DNA of 15,513 bases, from contig JAJYGS010000162.1 in NCBI GenBank assembly GCA_021785055.1, positions 1-15,513 of the forward strand. The letters are read 5' to 3'. This DNA comes from Nitrospirota bacterium. Lineage in GTDB: Bacteria; Nitrospirota; JACRHJ01. This document shows, in pieces, positions 1 to 6,272 of this stretch (positions are counted from its first letter, which is position 1; every line of letters starts with the position of its first letter). The position numbers and the translations under genes are program-made. The notes beneath the pieces are model-generated. The model did no database searches. It saw only the letters and a list, made by a program, of their open reading frames with translations, and had not been told where the DNA came from.

Positions 1-1
1 T

Positions 2-145
2 TCCGATCTTTCTGCCACGCCAACGTATTCCTGGACGCCCGGCGCGGGCGATGTCGGCCCGAACTACGTGTCCGTGTGGGTCAGGAGCGCAGGCTCGACC
101 GACCAGTATCAGGCCACTACCATGGTTAATTTTGACGTTCAATAG
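2..145 (+). CDS. C-terminal tail of an exported repeat protein (partial)
   Basis: The frame is open from the window edge to a TAG at 143-145, giving the last 47 residues of a protein whose start lies outside. The visible sequence contains YSWTPGAGDVGPNYVSVWVR, then RSAGSTDQYQATTMVNFDV. This pattern (YxWTP, an aromatic V-W-V-R strand, then AGST and an alternating beta strand at the end) is what I recall from Ig-like or Y_Y_Y-type beta-sandwich repeats in large secreted bacterial proteins. No membrane anchor or sorting signal follows the last strand. A bidirectional terminator at 240-268 ends the transcript. The function cannot be told from the fragment; the secreted location is inferred from the domain type. 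Confidence 0.6.
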   Translation, partial: SDLSATPTYSWTPGAGDVGPNYVSVWVRSAGSTDQYQATTMVNFDVQ

Positions 146-239
146 GGATTTGCCATAGTTTCGTGCGGCGCTTTGTCGGTACCGCTTCCGAAGGCAAAAC
201 AGTTTTTTTCTTCCTTGCGATTCGACGCAGGGAAAATTA

Positions 240-268
240 AAAAGCGGCGCATGACCTGCGCCGCTTTT
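240..268. terminator. Bidirectional intrinsic terminator
   Basis: A perfect 12-bp inverted repeat, AAAAGCGGCGCA (240-251) and TGCGCCGCTTTT (257-268), encloses a 5-base loop TGACC. The stem core is GC-rich and each arm ends in four A or T, so it reads as a terminator on both strands. It sits between the convergent partial gene at 2-145 and the cytochrome gene ending at 293. Confidence 0.9.
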
Positions 269-292
269 ACTATGCCGCAGACGGCAATTTTT

Positions 293-1216
293 CTAAAGCG
301 GACCGCCGTTATGACAGGTTGTGCAGCCCGGCCAGGAATATCCGTCCCAGTTGGTCGGCGGGTCTGTGTTATTCTGAATGGCTGCGGATATGTCGGTTAT
401 CTGCGCGGAAGTCAGTTGCGTAAGCCGCGTGATTTGCATGCCGCCGTATATGCTGCCGGCCCCCGCGTTGGTATTTATGGCGTTTTGAATTCCGGCAGAG
501 GTGGAAGCGCTTTTGATGTTTGACGGCAGGTTCTTGATGTCGGTATCGTGGCAGCTGATGCAGTCCGTATAGAAGAGAATTGCGCCCTGGACGGGGTCTA
601 TGGTGCCGGTGCTTCCGGTGGTGCTGCCGCTGAACGGCGGCGCAATGGCGAGGGCGCCGGCAATCAGCTTCAAATCCGACATGCTGTACTTCCTTATAAG
701 CGGCGTCATGGGGTTGTTACGCGACCTGTTCTGCCTGAAGCTCAAGATAATCTGTCTGAAGGTCTGATGAGATACATCTGAATTATCGTACGGCCCGTGG
801 CAGGATACAGTCCCGCAATTATAGGACGGATTGCCGGGATATTTTGCGTTGTAGAGGTTTTCGCCCCGGTATATGGCAAACGCCGCGATTACCGCTCTCA
901 TCTGCGCCAGCGTCATCCTGCCCTTGAACCTCGGCACGGCTCCGAGGGAAACCGAAGTATTTACGCGATATACGTAATTCCTCATGGAAGTATGCAGCCT
1001 GAAGGCCCTGTTTATCTGGCCGACATTGGCTGTCATCAGCTTCGGGTCGCCTGGAGAGGCTATCGGCCCGTGGCAGTAGGCGCAGTCAACGGCATAGATT
1101 TCGTTGCCGGCAAAAATATCCAGGCTTTTAAGGCGGTTATAGCTGTAACCAGTAATTGCTGTCGAGAGCAGGAGGGCTGCTGCGGCGGCGGATATGAGAA
1201 AACCTTTCATGTTCAT
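293..1216 (-). CDS. Periplasmic multiheme cytochrome c, four heme motifs
   Basis: This encodes a secreted c-type cytochrome, probably moving electrons in the periplasm. From the ATG at 1216 it is 307 residues. A basic start and a hydrophobic alanine/leucine-rich segment form a signal peptide within the first 25 residues. Heme motifs are CAYCH (C45), CGTVSCH (C134, with four residues between the cysteines), CISCH (C219) and CTTCH (C298, ten residues from the end). The first three each begin a cytochrome c-like domain with a downstream candidate axial methionine, for example MTLAQMRAVIAAFA. A longer in-frame start at 1252 would put a charged stretch before the signal peptide, so I reject it; 1216 and 1210 both follow GGGGAAGAAAGGAAG. 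Electron partners are not encoded nearby. Family assignment is secure; the specific role is unknown. Confidence 0.85.
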   Translation of the reverse strand: MNMKGFLISAAAAALLLSTAITGYSYNRLKSLDIFAGNEIYAVDCAYCHGPIASPGDPKLMTANVGQINRAFRLHTSMRNYVYRVNTSVSLGAVPRFKGRMTLAQMRAVIAAFAIYRGENLYNAKYPGNPSYNCGTVSCHGPYDNSDVSHQTFRQIILSFRQNRSRNNPMTPLIRKYSMSDLKLIAGALAIAPPFSGSTTGSTGTIDPVQGAILFYTDCISCHDTDIKNLPSNIKSASTSAGIQNAINTNAGAGSIYGGMQITRLTQLTSAQITDISAAIQNNTDPPTNWDGYSWPGCTTCHNGGPL

Positions 1217-1475
1217 TCTTCCTTTCTTCCCCTTGCGGGCATGTGGGGGCAATAGGGCATAATCTCGCCGTGAATTGGATTAGAGTATTCCGGGTTCCTT
1301 GGATATTCAATGGCTTAGGATGTGCATAGAGCTTTTTTGAGGATGCTCTCAGAACAGGGACGGAATGCTTTTTCGATGCGCGATTTAAGAATTGCTGAAC
1401 CGCTCTTTTTTAATAAAAATGAGTATATCATAATTTTTACATTTGTAAAATAGCCTTCCCCGCACCCCCTTTTTG

Positions 1476-1512
1476 GCCCGAAATTGCCCGAAAACGGCCC
1501 GTTTTTAGCCCG
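1476..1512 (+). repeat. Four helically phased GCCCG boxes
   Basis: GCCCG occurs at 1476-1480, 1486-1490, 1497-1501 and 1508-1512, at start-to-start steps of 10, 11 and 11 bases, about one DNA turn each. Between boxes three and four is a small dyad, AAAAC-GGCCC-GTTTT. Phased short boxes between divergent genes resemble an array of regulator sites, but no known operator is recognised. Confidence 0.45.
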
Positions 1513-1576
1513 CTTTCGATACCGGGGTAGAAAGGCGCAAATTACCATATTTTTACTTTAATAATCAGCAGGTTGT

Positions 1577-1605
1577 ATTAATAATCCGTAACTGCTATTA
1601 TTAAT
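1577..1605. promoter_or_regulatory. Perfect 9-bp dyad, candidate operator
   Basis: ATTAATAAT (1577-1585) is the exact reverse complement of ATTATTAAT (1597-1605), with an 11-base spacer. The arm-to-arm distance of two helical turns (20 bases) suits a dimeric DNA-binding protein. It is too A/T-rich to be a strong RNA hairpin. The regulator is unknown. Confidence 0.35.
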
Positions 1606-1621
1606 TAACTTTCCCGACCGA

Positions 1622-1661
1622 TGATATTTACTCTTTGCGTCCGACGCCAAATATCAGTAAA
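1622..1661 (+). promoter_or_regulatory. Nested hairpin with an alternative pairing
   Basis: TGATATTT (1622-1629) pairs perfectly with AAATATCA (1649-1656) around an inner GCGT-CCG-ACGC hairpin. A competing pairing joins TTTACT (1627-1632) to AGTAAA (1656-1661). The two outer stems share bases and cannot form together. This resembles an RNA switch or a compound operator. It lies upstream of the promoter I propose at 1710-1739, so it would be transcribed only from a promoter further upstream. Confidence 0.35.
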
Positions 1662-1671
1662 GTGCCTTGCA

Positions 1672-1708
1672 ATTCCCGAACGCCTCTATCGGGAATCCAG
1701 ATTTTTTT
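1672..1708 (+). terminator. Terminator-like hairpin with T-run in the leader region
   Basis: ATTCCCGA (1672-1679) and TCGGGAAT (1689-1696) form a perfect 8-bp stem with a 9-base loop, then five bases, then seven T (1702-1708). It has the form of an intrinsic terminator on the plus strand, but no gene is visible just before it. It may end an upstream non-coding transcript or act as an attenuator. The five-base gap before the T-run weakens the call. Confidence 0.45.
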
Positions 1709-1709
1709 C

Positions 1710-1739
1710 TTGACGTCCATTTTAATTTATGAGTAAATT
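1710..1739 (+). promoter_or_regulatory. Possible sigma-70 promoter for the propeller gene
   Basis: TTGACG (1710-1715), an 18-base spacer and TAAATT (1734-1739) approximate a -35/-10 pair in A/T-rich DNA. The predicted start near 1746 would give a leader of about 76 bases containing the hairpin at 1770-1793. The -10 is weak. Confidence 0.35.
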
Positions 1740-1769
1740 AGCCCGCATTAATTTTCTTTAATTTTTACC

Positions 1770-1793
1770 TGCCGCCCACCGGGGCGGTATTTT
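1770..1793 (+). terminator. GC-rich leader hairpin just before the ribosome binding site
   Basis: TGCCGCCC (1770-1777) and GGGCGGTA (1782-1789) form an 8-bp stem, including one G-T pair, with loop ACCG, followed by TTTT (1790-1793). It lies only 14 bases before the AAGGAGG at 1808-1814. It could be an attenuator, a weak terminator or a structure that limits translation. Confidence 0.4.
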
Positions 1794-1821
1794 ATCGACC
1801 GAGTTCCAAGGAGGCACTCAA

Positions 1822-3204
1822 GTGAGGAAGCTGCTTGTCGGTTTGTCCGTCGCATTTTTGTTAACCCTTTTATCCGCTCCGGCGTGGGCGGTGGCCATAT
1901 CCTCGGCCATGGTTAATTATTCCACGACGCCGAAAACAATAACCATAACGGGCGTGGGTTTCGGTTTGCATCCAAAGGTCTGGTTCGACAGCCCCGTGGC
2001 GATTGCGGCGGCAAAATCTCCGTATAGTAAATTCATGCTGACGACATCGTCAGTCTCCAACACGAGCATCACCGCTTCGCTCCCTTCCGGCATCGCTCCG
2101 GGGACGTATGCGCTGCTGGTCGTCAACCCGATTGCCAGGTTGGGCGCGAGGTATGAGGTGACTTATGGCGCGGCTGGGGCGGCGGGGCCGATGGGGCCGA
2201 TGGGGCCAACCGGAGCAACCGGGGCAACCGGGGCTACGGGAGCTACAGGCGCGACCGGGACTGCCGGGCCTGCGGGGCCGCCGAGTCCGTCCGCGATGCA
2301 GGCCGCGCTCCTGCAATGGTATACCAGGACATTTGGCGTGGGAACCAATCCCCAGGGCATAGCCTTCGACGGGACGAACATGTGGGTGACGAACTCCGGC
2401 AGCAACAACGTGTCCGTGATAAACGCCGCCACCGGCCAGCCCGCAACATCCTATGGCGCCAACGGCGTGATTGGCGGTTTCGACGGCCCCACCGGCATAG
2501 CCTTCGACGGGACGAACATGTGGGTGACGAACTATGGCAGCGCCACCGTGTCCGTGATAAACGCCGCCACCGGCCAGCCCGCAACATCCTATGGCGCCAA
2601 CGGCGTGATTGGCGGTTTCAACGGCCCCATGGGCATAGCCTTCGACGGGACGAACATGTGGGTGGCGAACTGGGGCAGCAACAACGTGTCCGTGATAAAC
2701 GCCGTAACGGGCCAGCTCGCCACGGGCCTTGCCTCTAATCCCATTAACGTGGGGGGCGGTCCCGAAGGCGTAGCCTTCGACGGGACGAACATGTGGGTGG
2801 CGAACGAAATCAGCAAGACCGTGTCCGTGATAAACGCCGCAACGGGGAGCGTCGTGAATACCGTTGGCGTGGGGATCGGTCCCGACGGCATAGCCTTCGA
2901 CGGGACGAACATGTGGGTGACGAACTTCATCAGCGGCACCGTGTCCGTGATAAACGCCGCCACGGGGAGCGTCGTGAAGACCGTTGGCGTGGGGAGCGGT
3001 CCCGAAGGCATAGCCTTCGACGGGACGAACATGTGGGTGGCGAACTATGGCAGCGGCACCGTGTCCGTGATAAACGCCGCAACGGGAAGCGTCACTAAAA
3101 CCATTACCGTGGGGACCAATCCCGAAGGCATAGCCTTCGACGGGACGAACATGTGGGTGACGAACTTTAGCAGCAACACCGTGACGAGGATTCCGGCGAA
3201 GTAG
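1822..3204 (+). CDS. Secreted IPT/TIG - collagen-like - YVTN beta-propeller protein
   Basis: 460 residues from a GTG start, with AAGGAGG seven bases upstream. Residues 1-23 form a signal peptide ending APAWA. Residues about 25-113 look like an IPT/TIG Ig-like fold (ITITGVGFG, then a PSGIAPGTYALLVVNP strand pair). Residues 116-154 are 13 uninterrupted Gly-X-Y triplets (GPM, GPT, GAT, GPP), a collagen-like rod. Residues about 170-460 hold seven copies of GIAFDGTNMWV (starting at 179, 225, 271, 316, 356, 396, 436), each followed by a TVSVINAATG-like strand. That is the YVTN/NHL pattern, and seven copies fit one closed propeller. No membrane anchor is seen. An extracellular or surface binding role is likely, but the ligand is unknown. 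The gene stands alone and converges with tldD. Confidence 0.85.
   Translation: MRKLLVGLSVAFLLTLLSAPAWAVAISSAMVNYSTTPKTITITGVGFGLHPKVWFDSPVAIAAAKSPYSKFMLTTSSVSNTSITASLPSGIAPGTYALLVVNPIARLGARYEVTYGAAGAAGPMGPMGPTGATGATGATGATGATGTAGPAGPPSPSAMQAALLQWYTRTFGVGTNPQGIAFDGTNMWVTNSGSNNVSVINAATGQPATSYGANGVIGGFDGPTGIAFDGTNMWVTNYGSATVSVINAATGQPATSYGANGVIGGFNGPMGIAFDGTNMWVANWGSNNVSVINAVTGQLATGLASNPINVGGGPEGVAFDGTNMWVANEISKTVSVINAATGSVVNTVGVGIGPDGIAFDGTNMWVTNFISGTVSVINAATGSVVKTVGVGSGPEGIAFDGTNMWVANYGSGTVSVINAATGSVTKTITVGTNPEGIAFDGTNMWVTNFSSNTVTRIPAK
2356..3159 (+). repeat. Near-identical tandem blade-coding repeats
   Basis: A core of about 33 bases, beginning GGCATAGCCTTCGACGGGAC, recurs at 2356, 2494, 2632, 2767, 2887, 3007 and 3127, with one base changed in the fourth copy. 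Steps are 138, 138, 135, 120, 120 and 120 bases. Synonymous positions are conserved too, which points to recent duplication or gene conversion and not only to protein-level selection. The GTGTCCGTGATAAACGCC strand module is also repeated almost unchanged. Confidence 0.9.
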
Positions 3205-3232
3205 GCCGGGCGCTCGGCGGCGGACTTATACA

Positions 3233-3253
3233 GGGGCCAGCCCATGCGGCCCC
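3233..3253. terminator. Weak hairpin between convergent genes
   Basis: GGGGCC (3233-3238) and GGCCCC (3248-3253) form a perfect 6-bp stem with a 9-base loop between the ends of the propeller gene and tldD. There is no proper T-run on either side, so termination here is only plausible. Confidence 0.3.
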
Positions 3254-3258
3254 TTCAC

Positions 3259-4644
3259 TTACGCCAGCCGCGCCTTGAGCTTCAGGTATGGCCCGCCGTC
3301 GGTGACCTTCACCCACTCCTTGTGACCCTTGCCGCAGTAGCCCAGGCCGAAGAGGGTAGACTTATTGCCCACCATGCTGATGGAATTCAGCATGTCCGGC
3401 AGATACCCCGTGACGATTACCGGGGTATAGACGTTGCCCGTAAGCTTCCCGCCCCTTATCTCTTCCGCCAGGTAGCCTTCGAGCTGTATGCCCCAGCCCT
3501 TCGGGTCTTCCATGCCGTTACTGGGGTGGGTGAGGTAATAGCCGAAGTCTATGCTGCCGAGCATCTCCTCGAACGTGTCGCTTCCGGGGCCGAAGAAAGT
3601 ATTCGTCATCCGGGCGTAGGCCTTGCGCTCGCAGGACTCGCGACGGCCATTGGCTGTTCTTTGTATGCCAAGCCGGGTAGCGGAGTTTAAGTCCGTAATG
3701 CCTGAGACGAGGACGCCGTCCTTTATAATCTGCGTGCGGGAGGCAGGCTGTCCCTCGTGGTCGAAGAAGAAGCTTGCCGCCGCGCCTTCACAGGCGGGCG
3801 AGTCGAACATGTTGACAAGCGCCGAACCCACCGGTTTATTTAGATATTCCTGTGCCCTTGAGCGGCCTTTTAAGAACATGTCCGTCTCCGTGCCGTGGCC
3901 GAAGCACTCGTGCGCCGTGATGCCGGCGAATTCAGGCGAGAATATGCAGTCGTAGTATCCGGGGGCAAGGCGCGGGGCGTTAAGGATGCGTCCGCAGTCC
4001 CGGACGAGGGAGACGAACTTTTCCTCCGGGATTACGGAGTTCTCGTATCCGCCCTGGCGCGAGTCGCCTTCGTGCAGCTGGGCGGTATTTTCTCCGTCCT
4101 TCATGACTGCCTGTATAACGGTTTGTCCCCTTTTCAGGTCCTGGAAGAGAACCTTATTGCGGTTTACGTAAAGCTCGCGGTTCCTGGTATAGGCGTAGAC
4201 GGAGACGGCGTTCACGATGCGCCCGTCCATACCCTGAAGCTTCTCCATGTATTCCGAGCACCGCGAGACCTTGTCCTTTAAGGACACGGAGTCGTTGGGG
4301 ACGGCTTCCTTTACGTCGAAGTCCTTCTCCATTTTCTCGCCGGGGTCTATGCGGATATTCCCGCCGATACCGGCAAGCTCCGCCGATTTTACAAGCTCCC
4401 GCGCGGCCTTCCTGAGCCCCTCCGGGGTGAGGTCGGAGGTGGAGCGCTCGATAAATTCGCTCCCCGTGAATACCGTCAGAACGGCGCCCCGCGAGGGGTC
4501 GAGCGGCTCGATGCGGGACTCCTTCGTCATCACGACCACCCGCTCGCCCAGGGTCTCCATGACAAGCCCGCAGGCATAGGGAACGGTCTTTTCCATGCCG
4601 GAGACAATCTCGGACAAAAGAGGCTTTAATGTTGAAATGTCCAT
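3259..4644 (-). CDS. tldD: TldD-type metallopeptidase
   Basis: 461 residues, the normal size for the TldD/PmbA (peptidase U62) family. In known members TldD is the zinc-bearing catalytic subunit and pairs with TldE/PmbA to cleave unfolded or modified peptides, including microcin and RiPP leader peptides and CcdA. The zinc motif HECFGH (HExxxH) is intact at residues 245-250, which marks this as the catalytic TldD-like subunit. The GxxxCGKGHKEWV segment near the end is also typical. No partner gene is in the window. The ATG at 4644 has no clear SD, and a possible promoter (4655-4684) would start transcription only a few bases before it, so the message may be nearly leaderless. It is divergent from htrA. 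Confidence 0.9.
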   Translation of the reverse strand: MDISTLKPLLSEIVSGMEKTVPYACGLVMETLGERVVVMTKESRIEPLDPSRGAVLTVFTGSEFIERSTSDLTPEGLRKAARELVKSAELAGIGGNIRIDPGEKMEKDFDVKEAVPNDSVSLKDKVSRCSEYMEKLQGMDGRIVNAVSVYAYTRNRELYVNRNKVLFQDLKRGQTVIQAVMKDGENTAQLHEGDSRQGGYENSVIPEEKFVSLVRDCGRILNAPRLAPGYYDCIFSPEFAGITAHECFGHGTETDMFLKGRSRAQEYLNKPVGSALVNMFDSPACEGAAASFFFDHEGQPASRTQIIKDGVLVSGITDLNSATRLGIQRTANGRRESCERKAYARMTNTFFGPGSDTFEEMLGSIDFGYYLTHPSNGMEDPKGWGIQLEGYLAEEIRGGKLTGNVYTPVIVTGYLPDMLNSISMVGNKSTLFGLGYCGKGHKEWVKVTDGGPYLKLKARLA

Positions 4645-4654
4645 AATCCATGTA

Positions 4655-4684
4655 TGTGTAACATGCGCCGGGCGGCTTTGTCAA
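4655..4684 (-). promoter_or_regulatory. Possible tldD promoter
   Basis: On the minus strand, TTGACA (4684-4679), an 18-base spacer and TACACA (4660-4655) form a candidate promoter. The -35 is perfect and the -10 is poor. It overlaps the -35 of the divergent htrA promoter by five bases. The predicted start near 4648 is almost at the tldD ATG. Confidence 0.4.
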
Positions 4685-4707
4685 GAGGTCTGGCGGAATG
4701 GTATAAT
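4678..4707 (+). promoter_or_regulatory. Sigma-70-type promoter of htrA
   Basis: TTGTCA (4678-4683), an 18-base spacer and a perfect TATAAT (4702-4707) precede htrA. The expected start near 4714 gives a leader of about 50 bases carrying AAAGGAG before the ATG. Confidence 0.75.
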
Positions 4708-4766
4708 TAAAAATAAGGGCTGCAAGTAACGAATAACGAGCACGGGACTTTTCATAAAGGAGACAC

Positions 4767-6149
4767 ATGAGCCGAAGACCCGTTTTTTTCATAGCGGCCT
4801 TTGCCGTCGCGCTTTCTGTCCTGGCCTTCGCCTTCTTCCAGAAGGACAGCGACCCTGGCCGCGCATACGACACGGGCGCAAGGGTAATGCTGCCGGATTT
4901 CTCCGGCGTAATACGAAGGGTCATGCCCTCGCTCGTCAAGATCGAGAACGAGGGCCTGGCCGCGCACCCGGCCTTCATAATCGGCGGCGGACATGGCGGC
5001 AAAGGCGACATAGAGATTGCAGAGACAAAGGAGGGTACCGGCTTTTTCGTGAACAGAAGCGGCCTGATACTGACGAACTACCACGTCATAGAGGGCGCGC
5101 AGGTTCTGAAGGTCTTCACGAGGGATAAACACAAATACAATGCGAAGGTCATCGGGGCGGACCCGCTCTCCGACATCGCCGTAATCAGGATAAAGCCTGA
5201 TTTCAACGTCGTCCCGGTGAAAATGGGGGATTCCTCGAAGCTGAAGGTCGGCCAGTGGGTTATAGCGCTCGGAAACCCCCTTGGGCTGAACTTCTTTTCC
5301 TCGGCGGGGATAGTTTCCGGCTTCGGGCCGCCGGGGCCGCACTATATCGGTTTTTTCGACTTCATTCAGGCGGACCTGAACATCCAGCCGGGGAACTCCG
5401 GCGGGCCGATGATAAACTACCAGGGCCAGGTGGTGGGGATAAACAACGCATACTTAGGCCCAGGGACCATGATAGGCTTCGCCATACCCATAAACAGGGC
5501 GAAGGAGGTAATGGCGCAGCTCGTAAAATACGGCAAAATCTCGCGCGGATACCTGGGACTTATAGGGCAGGACCTGACCGAGGGGCTGGCCCAGCGGCTT
5601 GGACTTGAGCGAGTCCGGGGGGCGCTCGTCTCGGACGTCCTGGACGGGAGCCCGGCGCAAAAATCCGGCATAAGACCAAGGGACGTGGTGCTGGAGTGGA
5701 GCGGAGACGAGATAAAGGACAACCGCTCTCTTCAGGAAAAAATATACAGCTCCCCCGCCGGGAAAAGGGTGGATTTACTTGTATTCAGGGACGGGAGACG
5801 GGTTCATCTGCCCGTAATCCTGGGCGAGCTTGAGGCGCATTCGCTTGCGACGGAACGGGTCGCCATGCAGTGCGGGATTACGCTTGAGCCCATATCCGAG
5901 CCGATTGCGGAACGGTTCGGGATGGCAAAGGCCGTCGGCCTGCTGGTATTGAAGGTCGTCCCCGGCTGTCCTGCGTTCGAGGGCGGGCTTCGTTTCGGAG
6001 ACGTGGTTCAGAAGATAGAGGGCGTCCCGGTAAATACCGTCTCGGATTTCTACCGCGAATACTTGAGGGCGCGCCCCGGCAGGAACATCCTCGTGCAGGT
6101 AATCAGGGACGGCAGGCCGTTCTACGTGACGATACAGCAGGAGGGATAG
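4767..6149 (+). CDS. htrA: HtrA/DegP-family periplasmic serine protease with two PDZ domains
   Basis: 460 residues. Envelope quality-control protease of the HtrA (DegP/DegQ/DegS) family. The N-terminus has two arginines and one hydrophobic segment (about residues 6-24), either a signal peptide or a signal anchor. The trypsin-like catalytic triad is complete: H106 in LTNYHVIEG, D136 in LSDIAVIRI and S211 in PGNSGGP. Two PDZ regions follow (about 262-352 and 365-458), as in DegP/DegQ and unlike the single PDZ of DegS. A GGGHGG-rich insertion sits before the first protease strands. The ATG has AAAGGAG four bases upstream and a good promoter at 4678-4707. A weak 5-bp hairpin (6162-6177) follows the stop. 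I am sure of the family; whether it is soluble or anchored is open. Confidence 0.93.
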   Translation: MSRRPVFFIAAFAVALSVLAFAFFQKDSDPGRAYDTGARVMLPDFSGVIRRVMPSLVKIENEGLAAHPAFIIGGGHGGKGDIEIAETKEGTGFFVNRSGLILTNYHVIEGAQVLKVFTRDKHKYNAKVIGADPLSDIAVIRIKPDFNVVPVKMGDSSKLKVGQWVIALGNPLGLNFFSSAGIVSGFGPPGPHYIGFFDFIQADLNIQPGNSGGPMINYQGQVVGINNAYLGPGTMIGFAIPINRAKEVMAQLVKYGKISRGYLGLIGQDLTEGLAQRLGLERVRGALVSDVLDGSPAQKSGIRPRDVVLEWSGDEIKDNRSLQEKIYSSPAGKRVDLLVFRDGRRVHLPVILGELEAHSLATERVAMQCGITLEPISEPIAERFGMAKAVGLLVLKVVPGCPAFEGGLRFGDVVQKIEGVPVNTVSDFYREYLRARPGRNILVQVIRDGRPFYVTIQQEG

Positions 6150-6214
6150 GGGCGTCGGAGGTGTTCCTGAAAGAACATCATCTTTAGCGTACGCCGCCAT
6201 CAACGGAAAAATAC

Positions 6215-6243
6215 TTGACAAGCCATACCGTTTAATGTCTCAT
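6215..6243 (+). promoter_or_regulatory. Possible pyrF promoter
   Basis: A perfect TTGACA (6215-6220), a 17-base spacer and TCTCAT (6238-6243, four of six consensus positions) lie in the gap after htrA. The start would fall near 6250, before the GGAGG at 6264-6268. Confidence 0.4.
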
Positions 6244-6272
6244 ATTGGGCCAATAGTAAAACTGGAGGAAGA

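Larger units (their letters stand above)
1217..1821. other. Long AT-rich intergenic regulatory region
   Basis: About 600 bases separate the divergent cytochrome and propeller genes, with no convincing coding region. A 77-codon frame on the minus strand (1315-1548) has no SD and an unconvincing composition. Contents from left to right are: a promoter zone for the cytochrome that I cannot resolve, an A/T-rich tract near 1410-1450, four phased GCCCG boxes (1476-1512), a dyad (1577-1605), a nested hairpin with an alternative fold (1622-1661), a terminator-like hairpin (1672-1708), a weak promoter (1710-1739) and a second GC-rich hairpin (1770-1793). Confidence 0.6.

Noticed and set aside
797..1255. 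152-codon plus-strand frame opposite the cytochrome gene
   Set aside because: It is antisense to a gene with four clear heme motifs and a signal peptide, and its translation shows no domain.
1315..1548. 77-codon minus-strand frame in the long intergenic region
   Set aside because: No SD, no recognisable domain and a composition typical of translated non-coding DNA; it also runs through the phased GCCCG boxes.
2163..3245. Several long frames on both strands across the propeller gene
   Set aside because: They arise from the regular repeat units; their translations are arginine-rich or repetitive echoes of the true frame.
4154..5011. 285-codon minus-strand frame spanning tldD and htrA ends
   Set aside because: It is out of frame with tldD and covers the htrA start and the intergenic promoters; no domain is visible.
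6162..6177. Hairpin TGTTC-GAACA after htrA as a terminator
   Set aside because: Only five base pairs, not GC-rich, with a broken T-run; too weak to call.
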